Origin: Pseudomonadota bacterium
GTDB taxonomy: Bacteria > Pseudomonadota > Gammaproteobacteria > Steroidobacterales > Woeseiaceae
Assembly (NCBI GenBank): GCA_027618995.1
Contig: JAQCGO010000004.1
Coordinates: 62,001-126,000, forward strand
DNA: 64,000 nucleotides
Direction: 5' to 3'
Each line of letters opens with the position of its first letter. Within the stretch, counting starts at the first letter, position 1. Below are positions 1 to 8,385 of the stretch, piece after piece. Position numbers and translations under genes: made by a program. Below the pieces are notes generated by a model. That model saw only the letters and a program-made list of their open reading frames with translations, was not told the DNA's origin and did no database searches.

Positions 1-49
1 GCAACTGTTCCACCGCGCGTAATCCAGTGACGTAGTTTGCCTTGCTCAT
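1..49 (-). CDS. rlmB: 23S rRNA 2'-O-methyltransferase RlmB, N-terminal fragment (cut by window edge)
   Basis: Only the first 16 codons are inside the window; they read MSKANYVTGLRAVEQL. The V-x-G-x-x-A-V pattern is the usual N-terminal start of SpoU-family RlmB (E. coli YGIHAVQ). The ATG overlaps the stop of rnr in an ATGA arrangement, so the two are translationally coupled, and rnr-rlmB is the standard gammaproteobacterial order. RlmB methylates the 2'-OH of G2251 in 23S rRNA. The assignment relies on order as much as on the short sequence. Confidence 0.7.
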   Translation of the reverse strand, partial: MSKANYVTGLRAVEQL

Positions 50-2307
50 CGCGAGTTCCGTGCACCTTCCGCAGCCACGGGCCGAAAGTCGATGCGCCGG
101 GTGTCGAGATCCACGCGATGTACGCGCACTCGCATTGCCTCGCCTAACGAAAAGGCTTTGCGCGTACGTTCGCCAATCAGGCGCTGCGAACCCGACTCGT
201 AATGGTAGTAGTCGTTTGCAAGACTGGTCACGTGCACCAATCCGTCGATCTGCAATTCCGTGATCTGTACAAACAAGCCGAAATTTGTAACGCCGGTGAT
301 CACGCCGGCAAATTCTTCGCCAACATGATTCTCCATGTACTCACATTTCAGCCAGGCTTCCACATCGCGCGTTGCCTCCTCGGCACGCCGCTCGTGGGCT
401 GACGTGATAGTTCCGAGGCGTTCCATTTCACCGGCACCATAGGAATAACGCCCCGGCTTGCCGCCGCGGACTATGTGCCGTATTGCCCGATGCACGAGCA
501 GGTCGGGGTAACGCCGTATCGGCGAGGTGAAATGCGCATAGGCGTCCAACGCGAGGCCAAAGTGACCAATGTTCTGCGGTGTGTACTCAGCGTGTGTCAG
601 GGAACGCAACATCGCCATCGATATGGCCGCGCTGTCGGGCCGGCCCTTGACCTGCGCGAGCAAATCATTGAACTGGCGCGGCACGACATGCTTCGGATGC
701 GGCACCTTCAGTCCCAGCGAGAGCAGATACAGGCGCAACTCGTCGAAGCGATCGACATCGGGCTTCGGATGCACACGGTACAAGCCAGGTATCTTGTTCT
801 TGCTCAGAAATTTCGCGGCCTGCACGTTGGCCGCAATCATGCACTCCTCGATCAGTCGATGCGCATCGTTACGGGCTTCGACCTTGATTCCGACGATGGA
901 GCCATCCTCGCCGAGTTCGAACTTGGTCTGCGGCAGATCAAGTTCAATGGCACCGCGACGTTGCCGCACAGTCGCAAACACCTTATACAGCGCATGCAAC
1001 TCGTTAATCACGGGCTGCAGGGCCCGCGGCACGGATGAGTCCGATTTGCCTTCGAGAAAATCACCGACCTGGGTATAGGTCAGCCGCGCCGACGAGCGCA
1101 TCACGGCCTCGGCAAACTTTGCGCGCGTCACCTGGCCGTCACGGCCGACGCGCATATCGCACACCATGCATAGCCGGTCGACTTTCGGATTCAGCGAACA
1201 CAGGCCGTTGGACAAAACCTCGGGCAGCATCGGTACCACACGGTCCGGAAAATACACCGAGGTACCGCGAAGGATCGCCTGCTTGTCCACGGCCGATCCG
1301 ACCTGCACGTAGTGCGCCACATCGGCGATAGCAACCAGCAAGCGCCAACCGTCGCCGCTGCGTTCGCAAAAAACTGCATCGTCAAAATCCCGCGCATCTT
1401 CGCCGTCAATCGTGAGCAGATCGACGCCGCGCAGGTCCAGGCGATCCTTTTTCGCGGCCGACGGCACGTCCACACCAAAGCTCTTGATCTCGTCGCGCAC
1501 GGCTTTCGGCCACTCTGTCGGGATTGAGTGCGACTGGATGGCGATATCGGTCGCAATACCTTTTTGCTTGGGATCGCCGATGATGCGGACGATGCGCCCG
1601 GTTGCCTGCTCAACCTGAGATGGGTAAACGAGGATCTCGGCAACGACGATCTGTCCGGGGCGAGCTTTATTCGATTCGCCGGACGCGATCAGGATGCGAT
1701 GCGCGATCCTGGCGTTGTCAGGAATCACGAGTCCGATGCCGCGTTCACGAATAAACTGGCCGGCAATCTCGCGGACACCGCGCTTGAGAACCTCGACTAG
1801 CTTGCCCTCGGGCTTGCCGCGCCGGTCCTCGCCAATGATTTTGATCGCGACACGGTCACCGTCGAAGACCGAACGCATTTCGCGCGCCGACAGGTAAACA
1901 TCGTCGCCACCATCGTCTCTAACCACGAAGCCGAAGCCATCGCGATGGCCGCTGACTACACCGGCCAGCAGATCCAGCTTGGCCATCAGGCAGAATTCAC
2001 CGCCGCGATTCTCGATCACCTGCCCGGCGTGAACCATCTTGTACAGGCGCTCGACCAGAAGGTCACGCATGCGCTGACCTTTGAGGTCGAGATCGGCCAG
2101 CATCTGATCGGCATTGACCGGCCACCCGGCCGTTTCAAGGTAGCCGAGCAAGGCAGTGCGGTCCGGAATCGGATGCCGGTAATCCTTTGACTTTGATTTG
2201 GCCTTGGTCCCGGTTTTGGCCTTGGGTTTGACCCTGTTCTCGGACTTGGCCCTGGTATTGGCTGCAGCGACCGGCCCGGTGGTTTTTTTGCTTTTCCTAT
2301 TTGCCAA
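46..2307 (-). CDS. rnr: Ribonuclease R
   Basis: A 753-residue 3'-5' processive exoribonuclease of the RNB family that degrades structured RNA. After a lysine-rich N-terminal tail (to about residue 42) come a winged-helix region, cold-shock OB domains (GHRDGFGFV near 121-129), the RNB catalytic domain with the acidic active-site motif DGEDARDFDDA at 301-311, and a C-terminal S1 domain (about 665-745). Length is slightly below the E. coli enzyme. The start is ATG with a strongly basic N-terminus. In E. coli rnr follows nsrR and purA; here about 25 kb of accessory DNA and the split tRNA-Leu separate it from purA. Its stop overlaps the rlmB start. Confidence 0.97.
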   Translation of the reverse strand: MANRKSKKTTGPVAAANTRAKSENRVKPKAKTGTKAKSKSKDYRHPIPDRTALLGYLETAGWPVNADQMLADLDLKGQRMRDLLVERLYKMVHAGQVIENRGGEFCLMAKLDLLAGVVSGHRDGFGFVVRDDGGDDVYLSAREMRSVFDGDRVAIKIIGEDRRGKPEGKLVEVLKRGVREIAGQFIRERGIGLVIPDNARIAHRILIASGESNKARPGQIVVAEILVYPSQVEQATGRIVRIIGDPKQKGIATDIAIQSHSIPTEWPKAVRDEIKSFGVDVPSAAKKDRLDLRGVDLLTIDGEDARDFDDAVFCERSGDGWRLLVAIADVAHYVQVGSAVDKQAILRGTSVYFPDRVVPMLPEVLSNGLCSLNPKVDRLCMVCDMRVGRDGQVTRAKFAEAVMRSSARLTYTQVGDFLEGKSDSSVPRALQPVINELHALYKVFATVRQRRGAIELDLPQTKFELGEDGSIVGIKVEARNDAHRLIEECMIAANVQAAKFLSKNKIPGLYRVHPKPDVDRFDELRLYLLSLGLKVPHPKHVVPRQFNDLLAQVKGRPDSAAISMAMLRSLTHAEYTPQNIGHFGLALDAYAHFTSPIRRYPDLLVHRAIRHIVRGGKPGRYSYGAGEMERLGTITSAHERRAEEATRDVEAWLKCEYMENHVGEEFAGVITGVTNFGLFVQITELQIDGLVHVTSLANDYYHYESGSQRLIGERTRKAFSLGEAMRVRVHRVDLDTRRIDFRPVAAEGARNSR

Positions 2308-2335
2308 ACGATGTAGCCTCTGCGGGTTGCTCTAA

Positions 2336-2364
2336 TTGACTGCCCCACCCGGTTTCAGTAGAGT
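2336..2364 (+). promoter_or_regulatory. Putative sigma-70 promoter of the tRNA-Leu locus
   Basis: TTGACT at 2336-2341 and TAGAGT at 2359-2364 are separated by exactly 17 bp and followed by a G+C-rich discriminator (GCGCTGCC), the form expected of a strongly expressed stable-RNA gene. It points at the orphan tRNA-Leu 5' half at 2421 and, further on, at the intact tRNA-Leu at 2609, for which I see no convincing promoter of its own. Read-through from here may therefore drive the replacement tRNA (inference). Confidence 0.55.
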
Positions 2365-2420
2365 GCGCTGCCTTGCGGGTGCTGGGATTGTACGCGGTTC
2401 TGGCCCGAACAACGCAAATT

Positions 2421-2462
2421 GCCCAGATGGCGGAATTGGTAGACGCGCCAGCTTCAGGTGCT
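2421..2462 (+). pseudogene. 5' half of a split tRNA-Leu(CAG) gene
   Basis: These 42 bases are identical to the first 42 bases of the intact tRNA-Leu at 2609 except for base 7 (A here, G there). They hold the 5' acceptor strand GCCCAGA, the D arm and the anticodon loop with CAG, then break off in the 3' side of the anticodon stem. The acceptor strand GCCCAGA pairs perfectly with TCTGGGC of the orphan 3' half at 9317-9374, not with CCTGGGC of the intact copy, so these two halves were once one gene. Confidence 0.9.
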
Positions 2463-2586
2463 AGTGGGCCTAAGTGACTCGTGATGATTATCTACCGAAG
2501 AATCACGCGGTTACAAGGAGTGGTCGGCCAAGGGTAATGCGACTGGTATCGATTTTGTCGTATCTGCGGTTTGATAGGTTTGTTTG

Positions 2587-2704
2587 ATATCTGATTGGTT
2601 TGTGAAATGCCCAGGTGGCGGAATTGGTAGACGCGCCAGCTTCAGGTGCTGGTTATCGTAAGGTAGTGGAGGTTCAAGTCCTCTCCTGGGCACCAATCAG
2701 ATAT
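2587..2704. repeat. Perfect 13-bp inverted repeat bracketing the intact tRNA-Leu
   Basis: ATATCTGATTGGT at 2587-2599 is the exact reverse complement of ACCAATCAGATAT at 2692-2704. The right arm begins with the discriminator and CCA end of the tRNA. In a precursor RNA the leader could pair with the ACCA end and the trailer, leaving nine unpaired leader bases next to the acceptor stem. It could also be a recombinase-binding arm or chance. Confidence 0.6.
2609..2695 (+). tRNA. tRNA-Leu(CAG), intact, CCA encoded
   Basis: A complete 87-base class II tRNA: acceptor GCCCAGG paired with CCTGGGC, D arm, anticodon loop TTCAGGT giving anticodon CAG, a variable arm, T arm GGTTCAAGTCC, discriminator A and encoded CCA. 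It reads leucine codon CUG. It differs from the split gene at the 7-66 acceptor pair (G-C here, A-T in the split gene) and in the variable arm. It sits inside the insert, so it most likely came with the element and replaced the gene that was cut. Confidence 0.97.
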
Positions 2705-2772
2705 TACAAATTTGTTAGTTCGAAATTGAATTGGATGCTGCCCCTGCATTTACAATTAGGTCGCTGCGGCCA

Positions 2773-3177
2773 CTAGCGACTGAAGAGTTCGCCCATATTG
2801 GATATGTAGTCATCGACGGACAACGTTGGTGGTGCAATCAACTCAGCCAAATCGGTCTCGCCGCGCGCCTGTAATAACCTGCGTGCTGCCATTCGACTCT
2901 CATTGACCGAAACCTTCTTGATACCTAAGACACTTGAGATCCTTTGGATTGCATCGTCATCATCGATCGGTTTTTTACAACCAAGAATCAGCGCCAATCG
3001 AATTAGAGGGGTCGCGGCGCTTTTCAAAATAGCCTCGTCCAAATGAACAAAAGTAATTGTGGGTTTGGTTGCTTTTACGAACAGATAATCACCGAGTTCG
3101 GCATCACAATGGGCAATCGCTTGTCGGAGAGAACCAATCGAAGCGCCAGTTAAAGAAACCTGCGTACAGGTTCGGGT
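2773..3177 (-). pseudogene. Unrecognised reading frame lacking a good start, probably 5'-truncated
   Basis: An open frame of about 134 codons runs from just after an in-frame TAA near 3177 to a stop at 2773. It has no ATG or GTG; the only usable start is TTG at 3042 (89 codons), but the protein-like composition continues upstream of that (for example LRQAIAHCDAELGDYLFV). I do not recognise the family. The C-terminal part is helical and charged. It lies between the replacement tRNA-Leu and the cargo operon, where an integrase or its accessory gene would be expected, but no tyrosine-recombinase motif is present. Confidence 0.35.
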
Positions 3178-4203
3178 TTAGGATGTTGAGCCAAAGGCTG
3201 AACTAAAATGATTCCGCAGATAGGGGCCTGCCAAAACTTTTTCATACCTGGGTTCCCCTCCAGATTCCAAACACGACGGAATACATTCGATCTCTGAGTC
3301 GAAATTCGTATTATGAAAATACGCCATTGATTGTCGTCGGATCGCGTCGCTTTTCAGATTGCTAGATTGGACGACGCGGTGCAATGTTGATACCCATCGA
3401 TCATTGGTCCAACGCGCCAACATGTCACCAATATTTATAATGAAAGCATCATCGACAAGCGGTGCCTTTACCCAACTTCCTGCCGCCAGTTTAAGTTCAA
3501 GTCCGGGTACGGTGGGGTCAGACTTCAAAATCGTAATACTGCCGTAGTCGGTGTGTTCGCCGGCGCTTCTTTGCGTTGGCAATAGGGGTTTGTCGAAGCC
3601 CGGATAGTTTAGGCAACGAAGCGCGTTCATCGGATGCGTGTGAAATTTCTTGAAATAATCATGCGGCATATCGAGCGCCGCAGCGAATAACCTCAATACC
3701 TTTCCGGCCAGCTCCGTCATCTCATTGAAATAAGTCGCCAATGCGATTTCCAACTTGGGAAGCGCTGCGGGCCAAAGGTTTTCGCCAAAATGAAATTCAT
3801 ATTCGGCGGAGGTCAAATCGATCGGCGGCGCCAGTAATGGTCCGATACCGAAACTTTCCTTGACGTCAGGTGGCGTATCGACGCCCATCGATTTTGCCAA
3901 CGCCTCCGATGCCATCGGGAAGTAGCCACGTGGGCACTTCGGGTCGGAAGATTTGGCCGTGAGTTTTTCTTCAAGCGGTAAATCGAAGAAGCCTGTCGTC
4001 TGAACCCACGCATTCTCGATGACTTTTTCGGGCACTCCGTGATTCTCGATAATCAGGAAGCCAGTGCTTCTACAGATATCATCAACACGTGCCGCAATGG
4101 CCGCTTGTTCTATCAGTGTCCCGCAGAGAAAAGCGCCGAGATCAATCGCCTCGATGGCCGGCACCTTTTTTGTTTTCTGCATATTAAATCTCATCGATGT
4201 CAC
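3178..4203 (-). CDS. 2-oxoglutarate/Fe(II) dioxygenase, isopenicillin N synthase-like
   Basis: A 341-residue soluble non-haem iron oxygenase. The N-terminal DIOX_N part has the IENHGVP motif at 52-58. The 2OG-FeII domain shows the iron triad H217-x-D219 (HTDYGS) and H275 (STLHRV), and R290-x-S292 for 2-oxoglutarate binding. The family hydroxylates, desaturates or cyclises small molecules; the substrate is unknown. It is the last gene of the minus-strand cargo operon, 50 bp after the Tat aminotransferase, so an amino acid or derived keto acid is a reasonable guess (inference). The start may be GTG at 4203 or ATG at 4194. A second, distinct member of the family lies at 24273-25232. Confidence 0.88.
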   Translation of the reverse strand: MTSMRFNMQKTKKVPAIEAIDLGAFLCGTLIEQAAIAARVDDICRSTGFLIIENHGVPEKVIENAWVQTTGFFDLPLEEKLTAKSSDPKCPRGYFPMASEALAKSMGVDTPPDVKESFGIGPLLAPPIDLTSAEYEFHFGENLWPAALPKLEIALATYFNEMTELAGKVLRLFAAALDMPHDYFKKFHTHPMNALRCLNYPGFDKPLLPTQRSAGEHTDYGSITILKSDPTVPGLELKLAAGSWVKAPLVDDAFIINIGDMLARWTNDRWVSTLHRVVQSSNLKSDAIRRQSMAYFHNTNFDSEIECIPSCLESGGEPRYEKVLAGPYLRNHFSSAFGSTS

Positions 4204-4253
4204 GATGGAGCAGTATTAACTGAACGCCACAAAGGATAGTCCGAAAATATAAA

Positions 4254-5396
4254 CTATCCGAACAGCCGCTTGTGAATCTGCACGTAGTATTCCATTTCTT
4301 CAGGTTTGGACATGCTGATTCTTGACCATGACGAGTGATACGGCGGAAAATCCCGACCCGTCAGAATTCCATACTCCTGCATCTGTTCCTGATACTTTGC
4401 GTTTTCCATGCCGGTCTGTATGAATGCAAAGTTTGCGTTCGATTTTACATATCGAAGTTCGAGCTCTTCGCACATGTTTTCAACGATGGCTCGTGACTCT
4501 TTGTTCTTCCGAATCACAAACTTTGGAAACTCCGGATCGAGATAACTTGCATAAGCTGCCTCGATGGCAAGTGCGTGAGTTTCACCGGTCTTCATTCCGC
4601 GCATTTTCTCTGCGAGTTCCGGATGAGCAAAGCCGAATCCGATGCGCATCCCGGCCAGGCCATGAATCTTCGAAGCCGTTCTGGCTACAATGATGTTGTT
4701 GTGCCCTGCAGCGACTAGCCCCATCATCGATTCGTAGTCGGGATTGTCGACGAATTCGTGGTATGCCTCGTCGACAAAAACCAGGCGTTCTTTGGACATT
4801 TCCAAAACAAAATTACGCATCGCATCCTTGTTCAGCACGGATGGAATCGGGTTGTTCGGGTTAACCAGGTAGACCATGTCCGTATCGTTGCGGACCGCTG
4901 CGCGCATCGCATCGAGATCGAAGTTCAGACTTTCGTTGACCGGTACCCGTATTATTTCGGCTCCGTGCCTTTGTGCATGTTCCAGCAGGCTCTGGTAGGT
5001 TGGGTCGGCACATACGATTGAGCCATTGTTGCTGGCCGCGATCATTCCGGCAATTCTCAAAATTTCGCTCGAACCGGTACCAACAACGACGTTATCTGTG
5101 GATACGCCATTAATGTCCGCCAAAACTTTGACGAGCGGTTGATCATCGCCGCTGTAGCGATTGAGAAGATACAGGTTTGCGTGAACTGCTTTGAGGGCGA
5201 CCCGCGACGGACCGTACGGATTCTCATTGGCCATGAGTCGAATCATGTAGTCTGGCCGCGGAATGTCCGCCGCCAGCGCATTGCTCATCAATCTCATTTG
5301 GGGCGTTAGTGGCGTCCTCGGTATGGCAGGAATCAGGCCGCTGGCAGCGAATGCGCCTCCGCCGATCAAAATCTGGCGTCTCGTCAAGTTTGTCAT
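4254..5396 (-). CDS. Tat-exported histidinol-phosphate-aminotransferase-like PLP enzyme
   Basis: A 380-residue class I/II (fold type I) aminotransferase closest in style to HisC. The N-terminus is a twin-arginine signal (LTRRQILIGGGAFAAS, residues 4-19). PLP-site motifs follow: NPNNP at 179-183 (HisC normally continues TG; here IP), VDEAYHEF at 208-215, and the Schiff-base lysine K243 in ASKIHGLAGMR with R251. Tat export of a folded PLP enzyme implies a periplasmic transamination, unusual for a biosynthetic enzyme. It lies between an amino-acid permease and a 2OG oxygenase in one operon. Its true substrate is unknown, and the HisC step of histidine synthesis is unlikely because that is cytoplasmic. 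Confidence 0.88.
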   Translation of the reverse strand: MTNLTRRQILIGGGAFAASGLIPAIPRTPLTPQMRLMSNALAADIPRPDYMIRLMANENPYGPSRVALKAVHANLYLLNRYSGDDQPLVKVLADINGVSTDNVVVGTGSSEILRIAGMIAASNNGSIVCADPTYQSLLEHAQRHGAEIIRVPVNESLNFDLDAMRAAVRNDTDMVYLVNPNNPIPSVLNKDAMRNFVLEMSKERLVFVDEAYHEFVDNPDYESMMGLVAAGHNNIIVARTASKIHGLAGMRIGFGFAHPELAEKMRGMKTGETHALAIEAAYASYLDPEFPKFVIRKNKESRAIVENMCEELELRYVKSNANFAFIQTGMENAKYQEQMQEYGILTGRDFPPYHSSWSRISMSKPEEMEYYVQIHKRLFG

Positions 5397-5477
5397 TCTT
5401 TCTCCCTATGGGCTTCCGTTTCGTCAAGTCTGTCCGGCATGCCGACGTAATACCGATCAAAGATTTACTAACTAAGA

Positions 5478-6788
5478 TTACTCATCTTTAACACCAATCC
5501 CCATAATCTTTGATCTCTTTTGAATATATACAATTACCGTAATTATGTAACCGACTATCATCATTCTGCCCGTATTATCGATATCGGAAAAGGCAAGGTT
5601 TGCTTGAACTAACAATATCAGAATGCCAATCACACTTATCTTTTTTAACGCTCTCTCAGACATTCGGAAGTGCGCATTTGCAAATACGTCAGGTAATTTC
5701 TTGGCAAAATAAAATGCGGCAAGTAATGGAACGATATCGTAAATAAACACAAGTCCACTACCCAGCATAATTATGTATCGCATATCTTTACCGGCGAGTA
5801 TCGGTATTGATGCAACGATCAGAAGTAAAGTGAGCATAATGTGTGGCGTATTGAATCTTTTGTTAACAACAGCCAGCCTTTTGGGCAGCCAGCCGTCTTC
5901 ACACGCAATAATCACTGATTTTGTCGCCCAGGAAAATGTCGAATTAATACTGGTTGCGAATGCGAAAAGTGCCGCGCTAACTACAAAAGCAGCATAGAGA
6001 GACGGCGGCAATATCACTCTTGCGACTTCAGTTAATGTCTTTCCTGCTGTTTGTTCAACTGGCAATATACCGACTGCGACAACCGACACGGTTGCTATGA
6101 AAAAGGCCGCAACAAGCGTGCTGTAAATAATCGCGCGGGGCAGATCGTGATGTGGATTCTTCATTTCACCGCCAAGCTCGGAGACATAATAAGCACCCCC
6201 GGTGGCAAAAGACATCAGAACACAAGCCATTCCAAAACCGTACCAACCGTCGGGAAACAGTTTTTCCTGATCAGTAAAGTTGGTGTAATCCACCTCTAAA
6301 ATTCCAAAGAAAATGAGCGAGGATAGCCCACAAAGAAGAAAGACAATCATGACTTTCTGAATTGCAGAAGCCTGTCGAATCCCCAACAGATTTACAATAT
6401 AAAAAGCAAGCAAAACACCGAGTGCAACATATTTCGCGTTTAAATCCGGCAATAAGGCGAGTGCATATTCAGCAAAACCTAATGCGAATAAAGCAATAAG
6501 AAAGTAAGTGACCATCAAAAGCGCGAGAAAGAAAAAGCCAGCCTTTGGCCCTAGAACACGTTTGCAATAGACATAAAGCCCGCCAGTCGCGGGCATTGCC
6601 GAGCCCATAAAAACTACGGGCAGTTGTTTGATGATAGAAAATATTGCCGACAGAACAATGGCAAAGGGTACAGCATAGGCGGTAAAACCAATCCCGATAC
6701 CGATAAGCACCAAAACTCCTGAGCCAATTACCTGACCAAGTGCAATGGCAAAAACATCCCAAAAACCAAGGCTCCTTTTTAAATGCAT
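5478..6788 (-). CDS. APC-superfamily amino acid permease
   Basis: A 436-residue inner-membrane transporter with about 12 hydrophobic segments. The N-terminus SLGFWDVFAIALGQVIGSG is the helix-1 start of the APC (amino acid/polyamine/organocation) family, with the unwound GSG substrate-binding break. It starts 12 bp after the stop of the PLP lyase and is followed after 81 bp by the Tat aminotransferase, so it probably brings in or releases the amino acid handled by this operon. The gene is markedly A+T-rich compared with the housekeeping block, which supports horizontal origin. Substrate specificity cannot be read from the sequence. Confidence 0.88.
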   Translation of the reverse strand: MHLKRSLGFWDVFAIALGQVIGSGVLVLIGIGIGFTAYAVPFAIVLSAIFSIIKQLPVVFMGSAMPATGGLYVYCKRVLGPKAGFFFLALLMVTYFLIALFALGFAEYALALLPDLNAKYVALGVLLAFYIVNLLGIRQASAIQKVMIVFLLCGLSSLIFFGILEVDYTNFTDQEKLFPDGWYGFGMACVLMSFATGGAYYVSELGGEMKNPHHDLPRAIIYSTLVAAFFIATVSVVAVGILPVEQTAGKTLTEVARVILPPSLYAAFVVSAALFAFATSINSTFSWATKSVIIACEDGWLPKRLAVVNKRFNTPHIMLTLLLIVASIPILAGKDMRYIIMLGSGLVFIYDIVPLLAAFYFAKKLPDVFANAHFRMSERALKKISVIGILILLVQANLAFSDIDNTGRMMIVGYIITVIVYIQKRSKIMGIGVKDE

Positions 6789-6800
6789 AAATTTTACTTC

Positions 6801-8000
6801 CTACAAAAGGGCAAGCGCCGCATCAAAATCAGCGATCAAATCTTTTACGTCTTCAAGCCCTGTAGACACTCTGATCATTCCGTCCCGGATTCCCATTTCA
6901 AGTCGCTGCTCAATTGGAATATCAAGAAATGCCATTAATGCCGGAATTTGCGTGGTTGTTCTGACCCCGCCAAGACTGGCGGAGAAGCAGCTAAGCTCAA
7001 GATTATCAAGCACCTTAAGCGCTTCATCACCGTCTTCAACTTCAAAAGTGAGCATACCCCCAAACTTGGGCATCTGTTCTTTGGCAATATGATGTTGAGG
7101 ATGACTTTCAAGGCCTGGGTACCATACCTGCTTCACTGAGGGATGGTTTTCAAAATAAGCAGCAAGGGTAGCCGCAGAGCGACAGGCTCTTTCCAGCCTG
7201 ACACTGAGAGTTTGGATACCGCGCCCCAGCATCCAGGCACTAAACGGCGCAAGTGGTGCGCCCAGTTTTACCATGGTATTCCAGCGAATTTGCTCGAGAA
7301 AATCATCCGGAAGCAATTCCGATTTCATGCATATTGCCCCACCAATCACATCACTATGGCCGCCGATAAATTTTGTTGCGCTTTCCACCACAATATCCAC
7401 GCCAACATCCAGCGGTCTCATTACATAAGGGGAGGCAAATGTATTATCACACACAACAACAATTCCCCGGTCATGTGCGATCTTCACAATAGGCGCGATA
7501 GGCGCCACTTTCATGGACGGGTTGGCGATGGTTTCAAAATAAATCACTTTGGTATTAGGACGGATTGCAGCCTCGATCGCCGCCATATCCGCCGTATCAA
7601 CAAAGGTGGTTTCGATATTGTAATCCGTTAATCGGTGATCAAGCATCTCATGAGTTGAGCTATACGTGGTCCAGTCGCAAACGATGTGATCACCACTTTT
7701 GAGAAGGCCAAGAAGCGTTACTGAGATTGCCGCCATACCGGATGCCGTAGCAAGACAGGCATCCGCTCCTTCAATGACCATCATTTGATCTTCAAACTGA
7801 TATTCGTTGGGATTACCGCATCGGCCATAAATATTTACGGCCTTGCGTTCACCGTCAAGAATACGCTGAAAGATATCGCTATCGTATTGAAAACTGGACG
7901 CCATCACGATCGGCGGCGTTACAGCTTTGGTCGCTTCATCCGGCGGAATATAGGCTGTCTTACTATCAAAGCGAAGATTGTTACGTTTTTCTTTTTTCAT
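6801..8000 (-). CDS. Cystathionine gamma-synthase/lyase-family PLP enzyme
   Basis: A 399-residue Cys/Met metabolism PLP enzyme. It shows the YGR motif at 58-60, SGMA at 87-90 before the cofactor loop, the pyridine-binding D185 (CDNTFASP) and the Schiff-base lysine K210 in ESATKFIGGHS. Methionine gamma-lyases carry a cysteine in the LYGCTF loop; here the loop reads TYSSTHEM, so gamma-lyase or gamma-synthase activity on cystathionine, homocysteine or an O-acyl-homoserine is as likely. It is the first gene of the cargo operon, with a good promoter about 25 bp upstream and a GGGG ribosome-binding run before the ATG. Confidence 0.88.
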   Translation of the reverse strand: MKKEKRNNLRFDSKTAYIPPDEATKAVTPPIVMASSFQYDSDIFQRILDGERKAVNIYGRCGNPNEYQFEDQMMVIEGADACLATASGMAAISVTLLGLLKSGDHIVCDWTTYSSTHEMLDHRLTDYNIETTFVDTADMAAIEAAIRPNTKVIYFETIANPSMKVAPIAPIVKIAHDRGIVVVCDNTFASPYVMRPLDVGVDIVVESATKFIGGHSDVIGGAICMKSELLPDDFLEQIRWNTMVKLGAPLAPFSAWMLGRGIQTLSVRLERACRSAATLAAYFENHPSVKQVWYPGLESHPQHHIAKEQMPKFGGMLTFEVEDGDEALKVLDNLELSCFSASLGGVRTTTQIPALMAFLDIPIEQRLEMGIRDGMIRVSTGLEDVKDLIADFDAALALL

Positions 8001-8385
8001 TGATGGCCCCAGTTTGCTGCAAGTCTATATCCCACCCGATCTTGAATCCAAAAGACAACCAATTGCAAAAGAAGCCATGGCAGAAATCATTGTAATGTCG
8101 TAACTGTTAAAAATGTTATAGCCAAAACGGATAATCGGCGTATAAAACAAATCAACGCTGTTTTGCATCAGAGCGTTCAGTTTGGCAAAAGGTGAATGAA
8201 TGGATTGCCAAGGCCAACGCATACGTAAGAGAATACACTCAGGCTGTTGGTCATTGTAGTTATTTTCGATTATTAATGTGCTCAAAAAGGACTGTCATAG
8301 TGAAGTCAAAATTTACCGTACTTGCTTTACTCCTGTGCACCGCCCGTTTTCTTGCAGAGTCGCCATGTGACTTTAGGTCATCAAG
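8001..8385. other. Intergenic region between the cargo operon and the SDR, with a leader-like short frame
   Basis: This 385-bp stretch has no convincing full-length gene. The operon promoter lies at its left end. At 8300-8389 a GTG with an upstream AAAAAGG opens a 29-codon frame reading like a secretion signal (KSKFTVLALLLCTARFLAES) whose stop overlaps the SDR start. It could be a truncated secreted-protein gene or a leader peptide. An 86-codon minus-strand frame at 8025-8285 shows no family features. Confidence 0.4.
8024..8051 (-). promoter_or_regulatory. Putative sigma-70 promoter of the PLP lyase operon
   Basis: Read on the minus strand, TTGGAT (8051-8046) and TATAGA (8029-8024) are separated by 16 bp and lie a short distance upstream of the ATG at 8000. 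This would transcribe the lyase, permease, aminotransferase and oxygenase as one message. Confidence 0.45.

Noticed and set aside
2511-2696. 61-codon minus-strand frame across the intact tRNA-Leu
   Set aside because: It reads antisense through the tRNA (PRRGLEPPLP... pattern), a well-known false gene over tRNA-Leu.
8025-8285. 86-codon minus-strand frame upstream of the PLP lyase
   Set aside because: No family features, no ribosome-binding site, and it overlaps the likely operon promoter.
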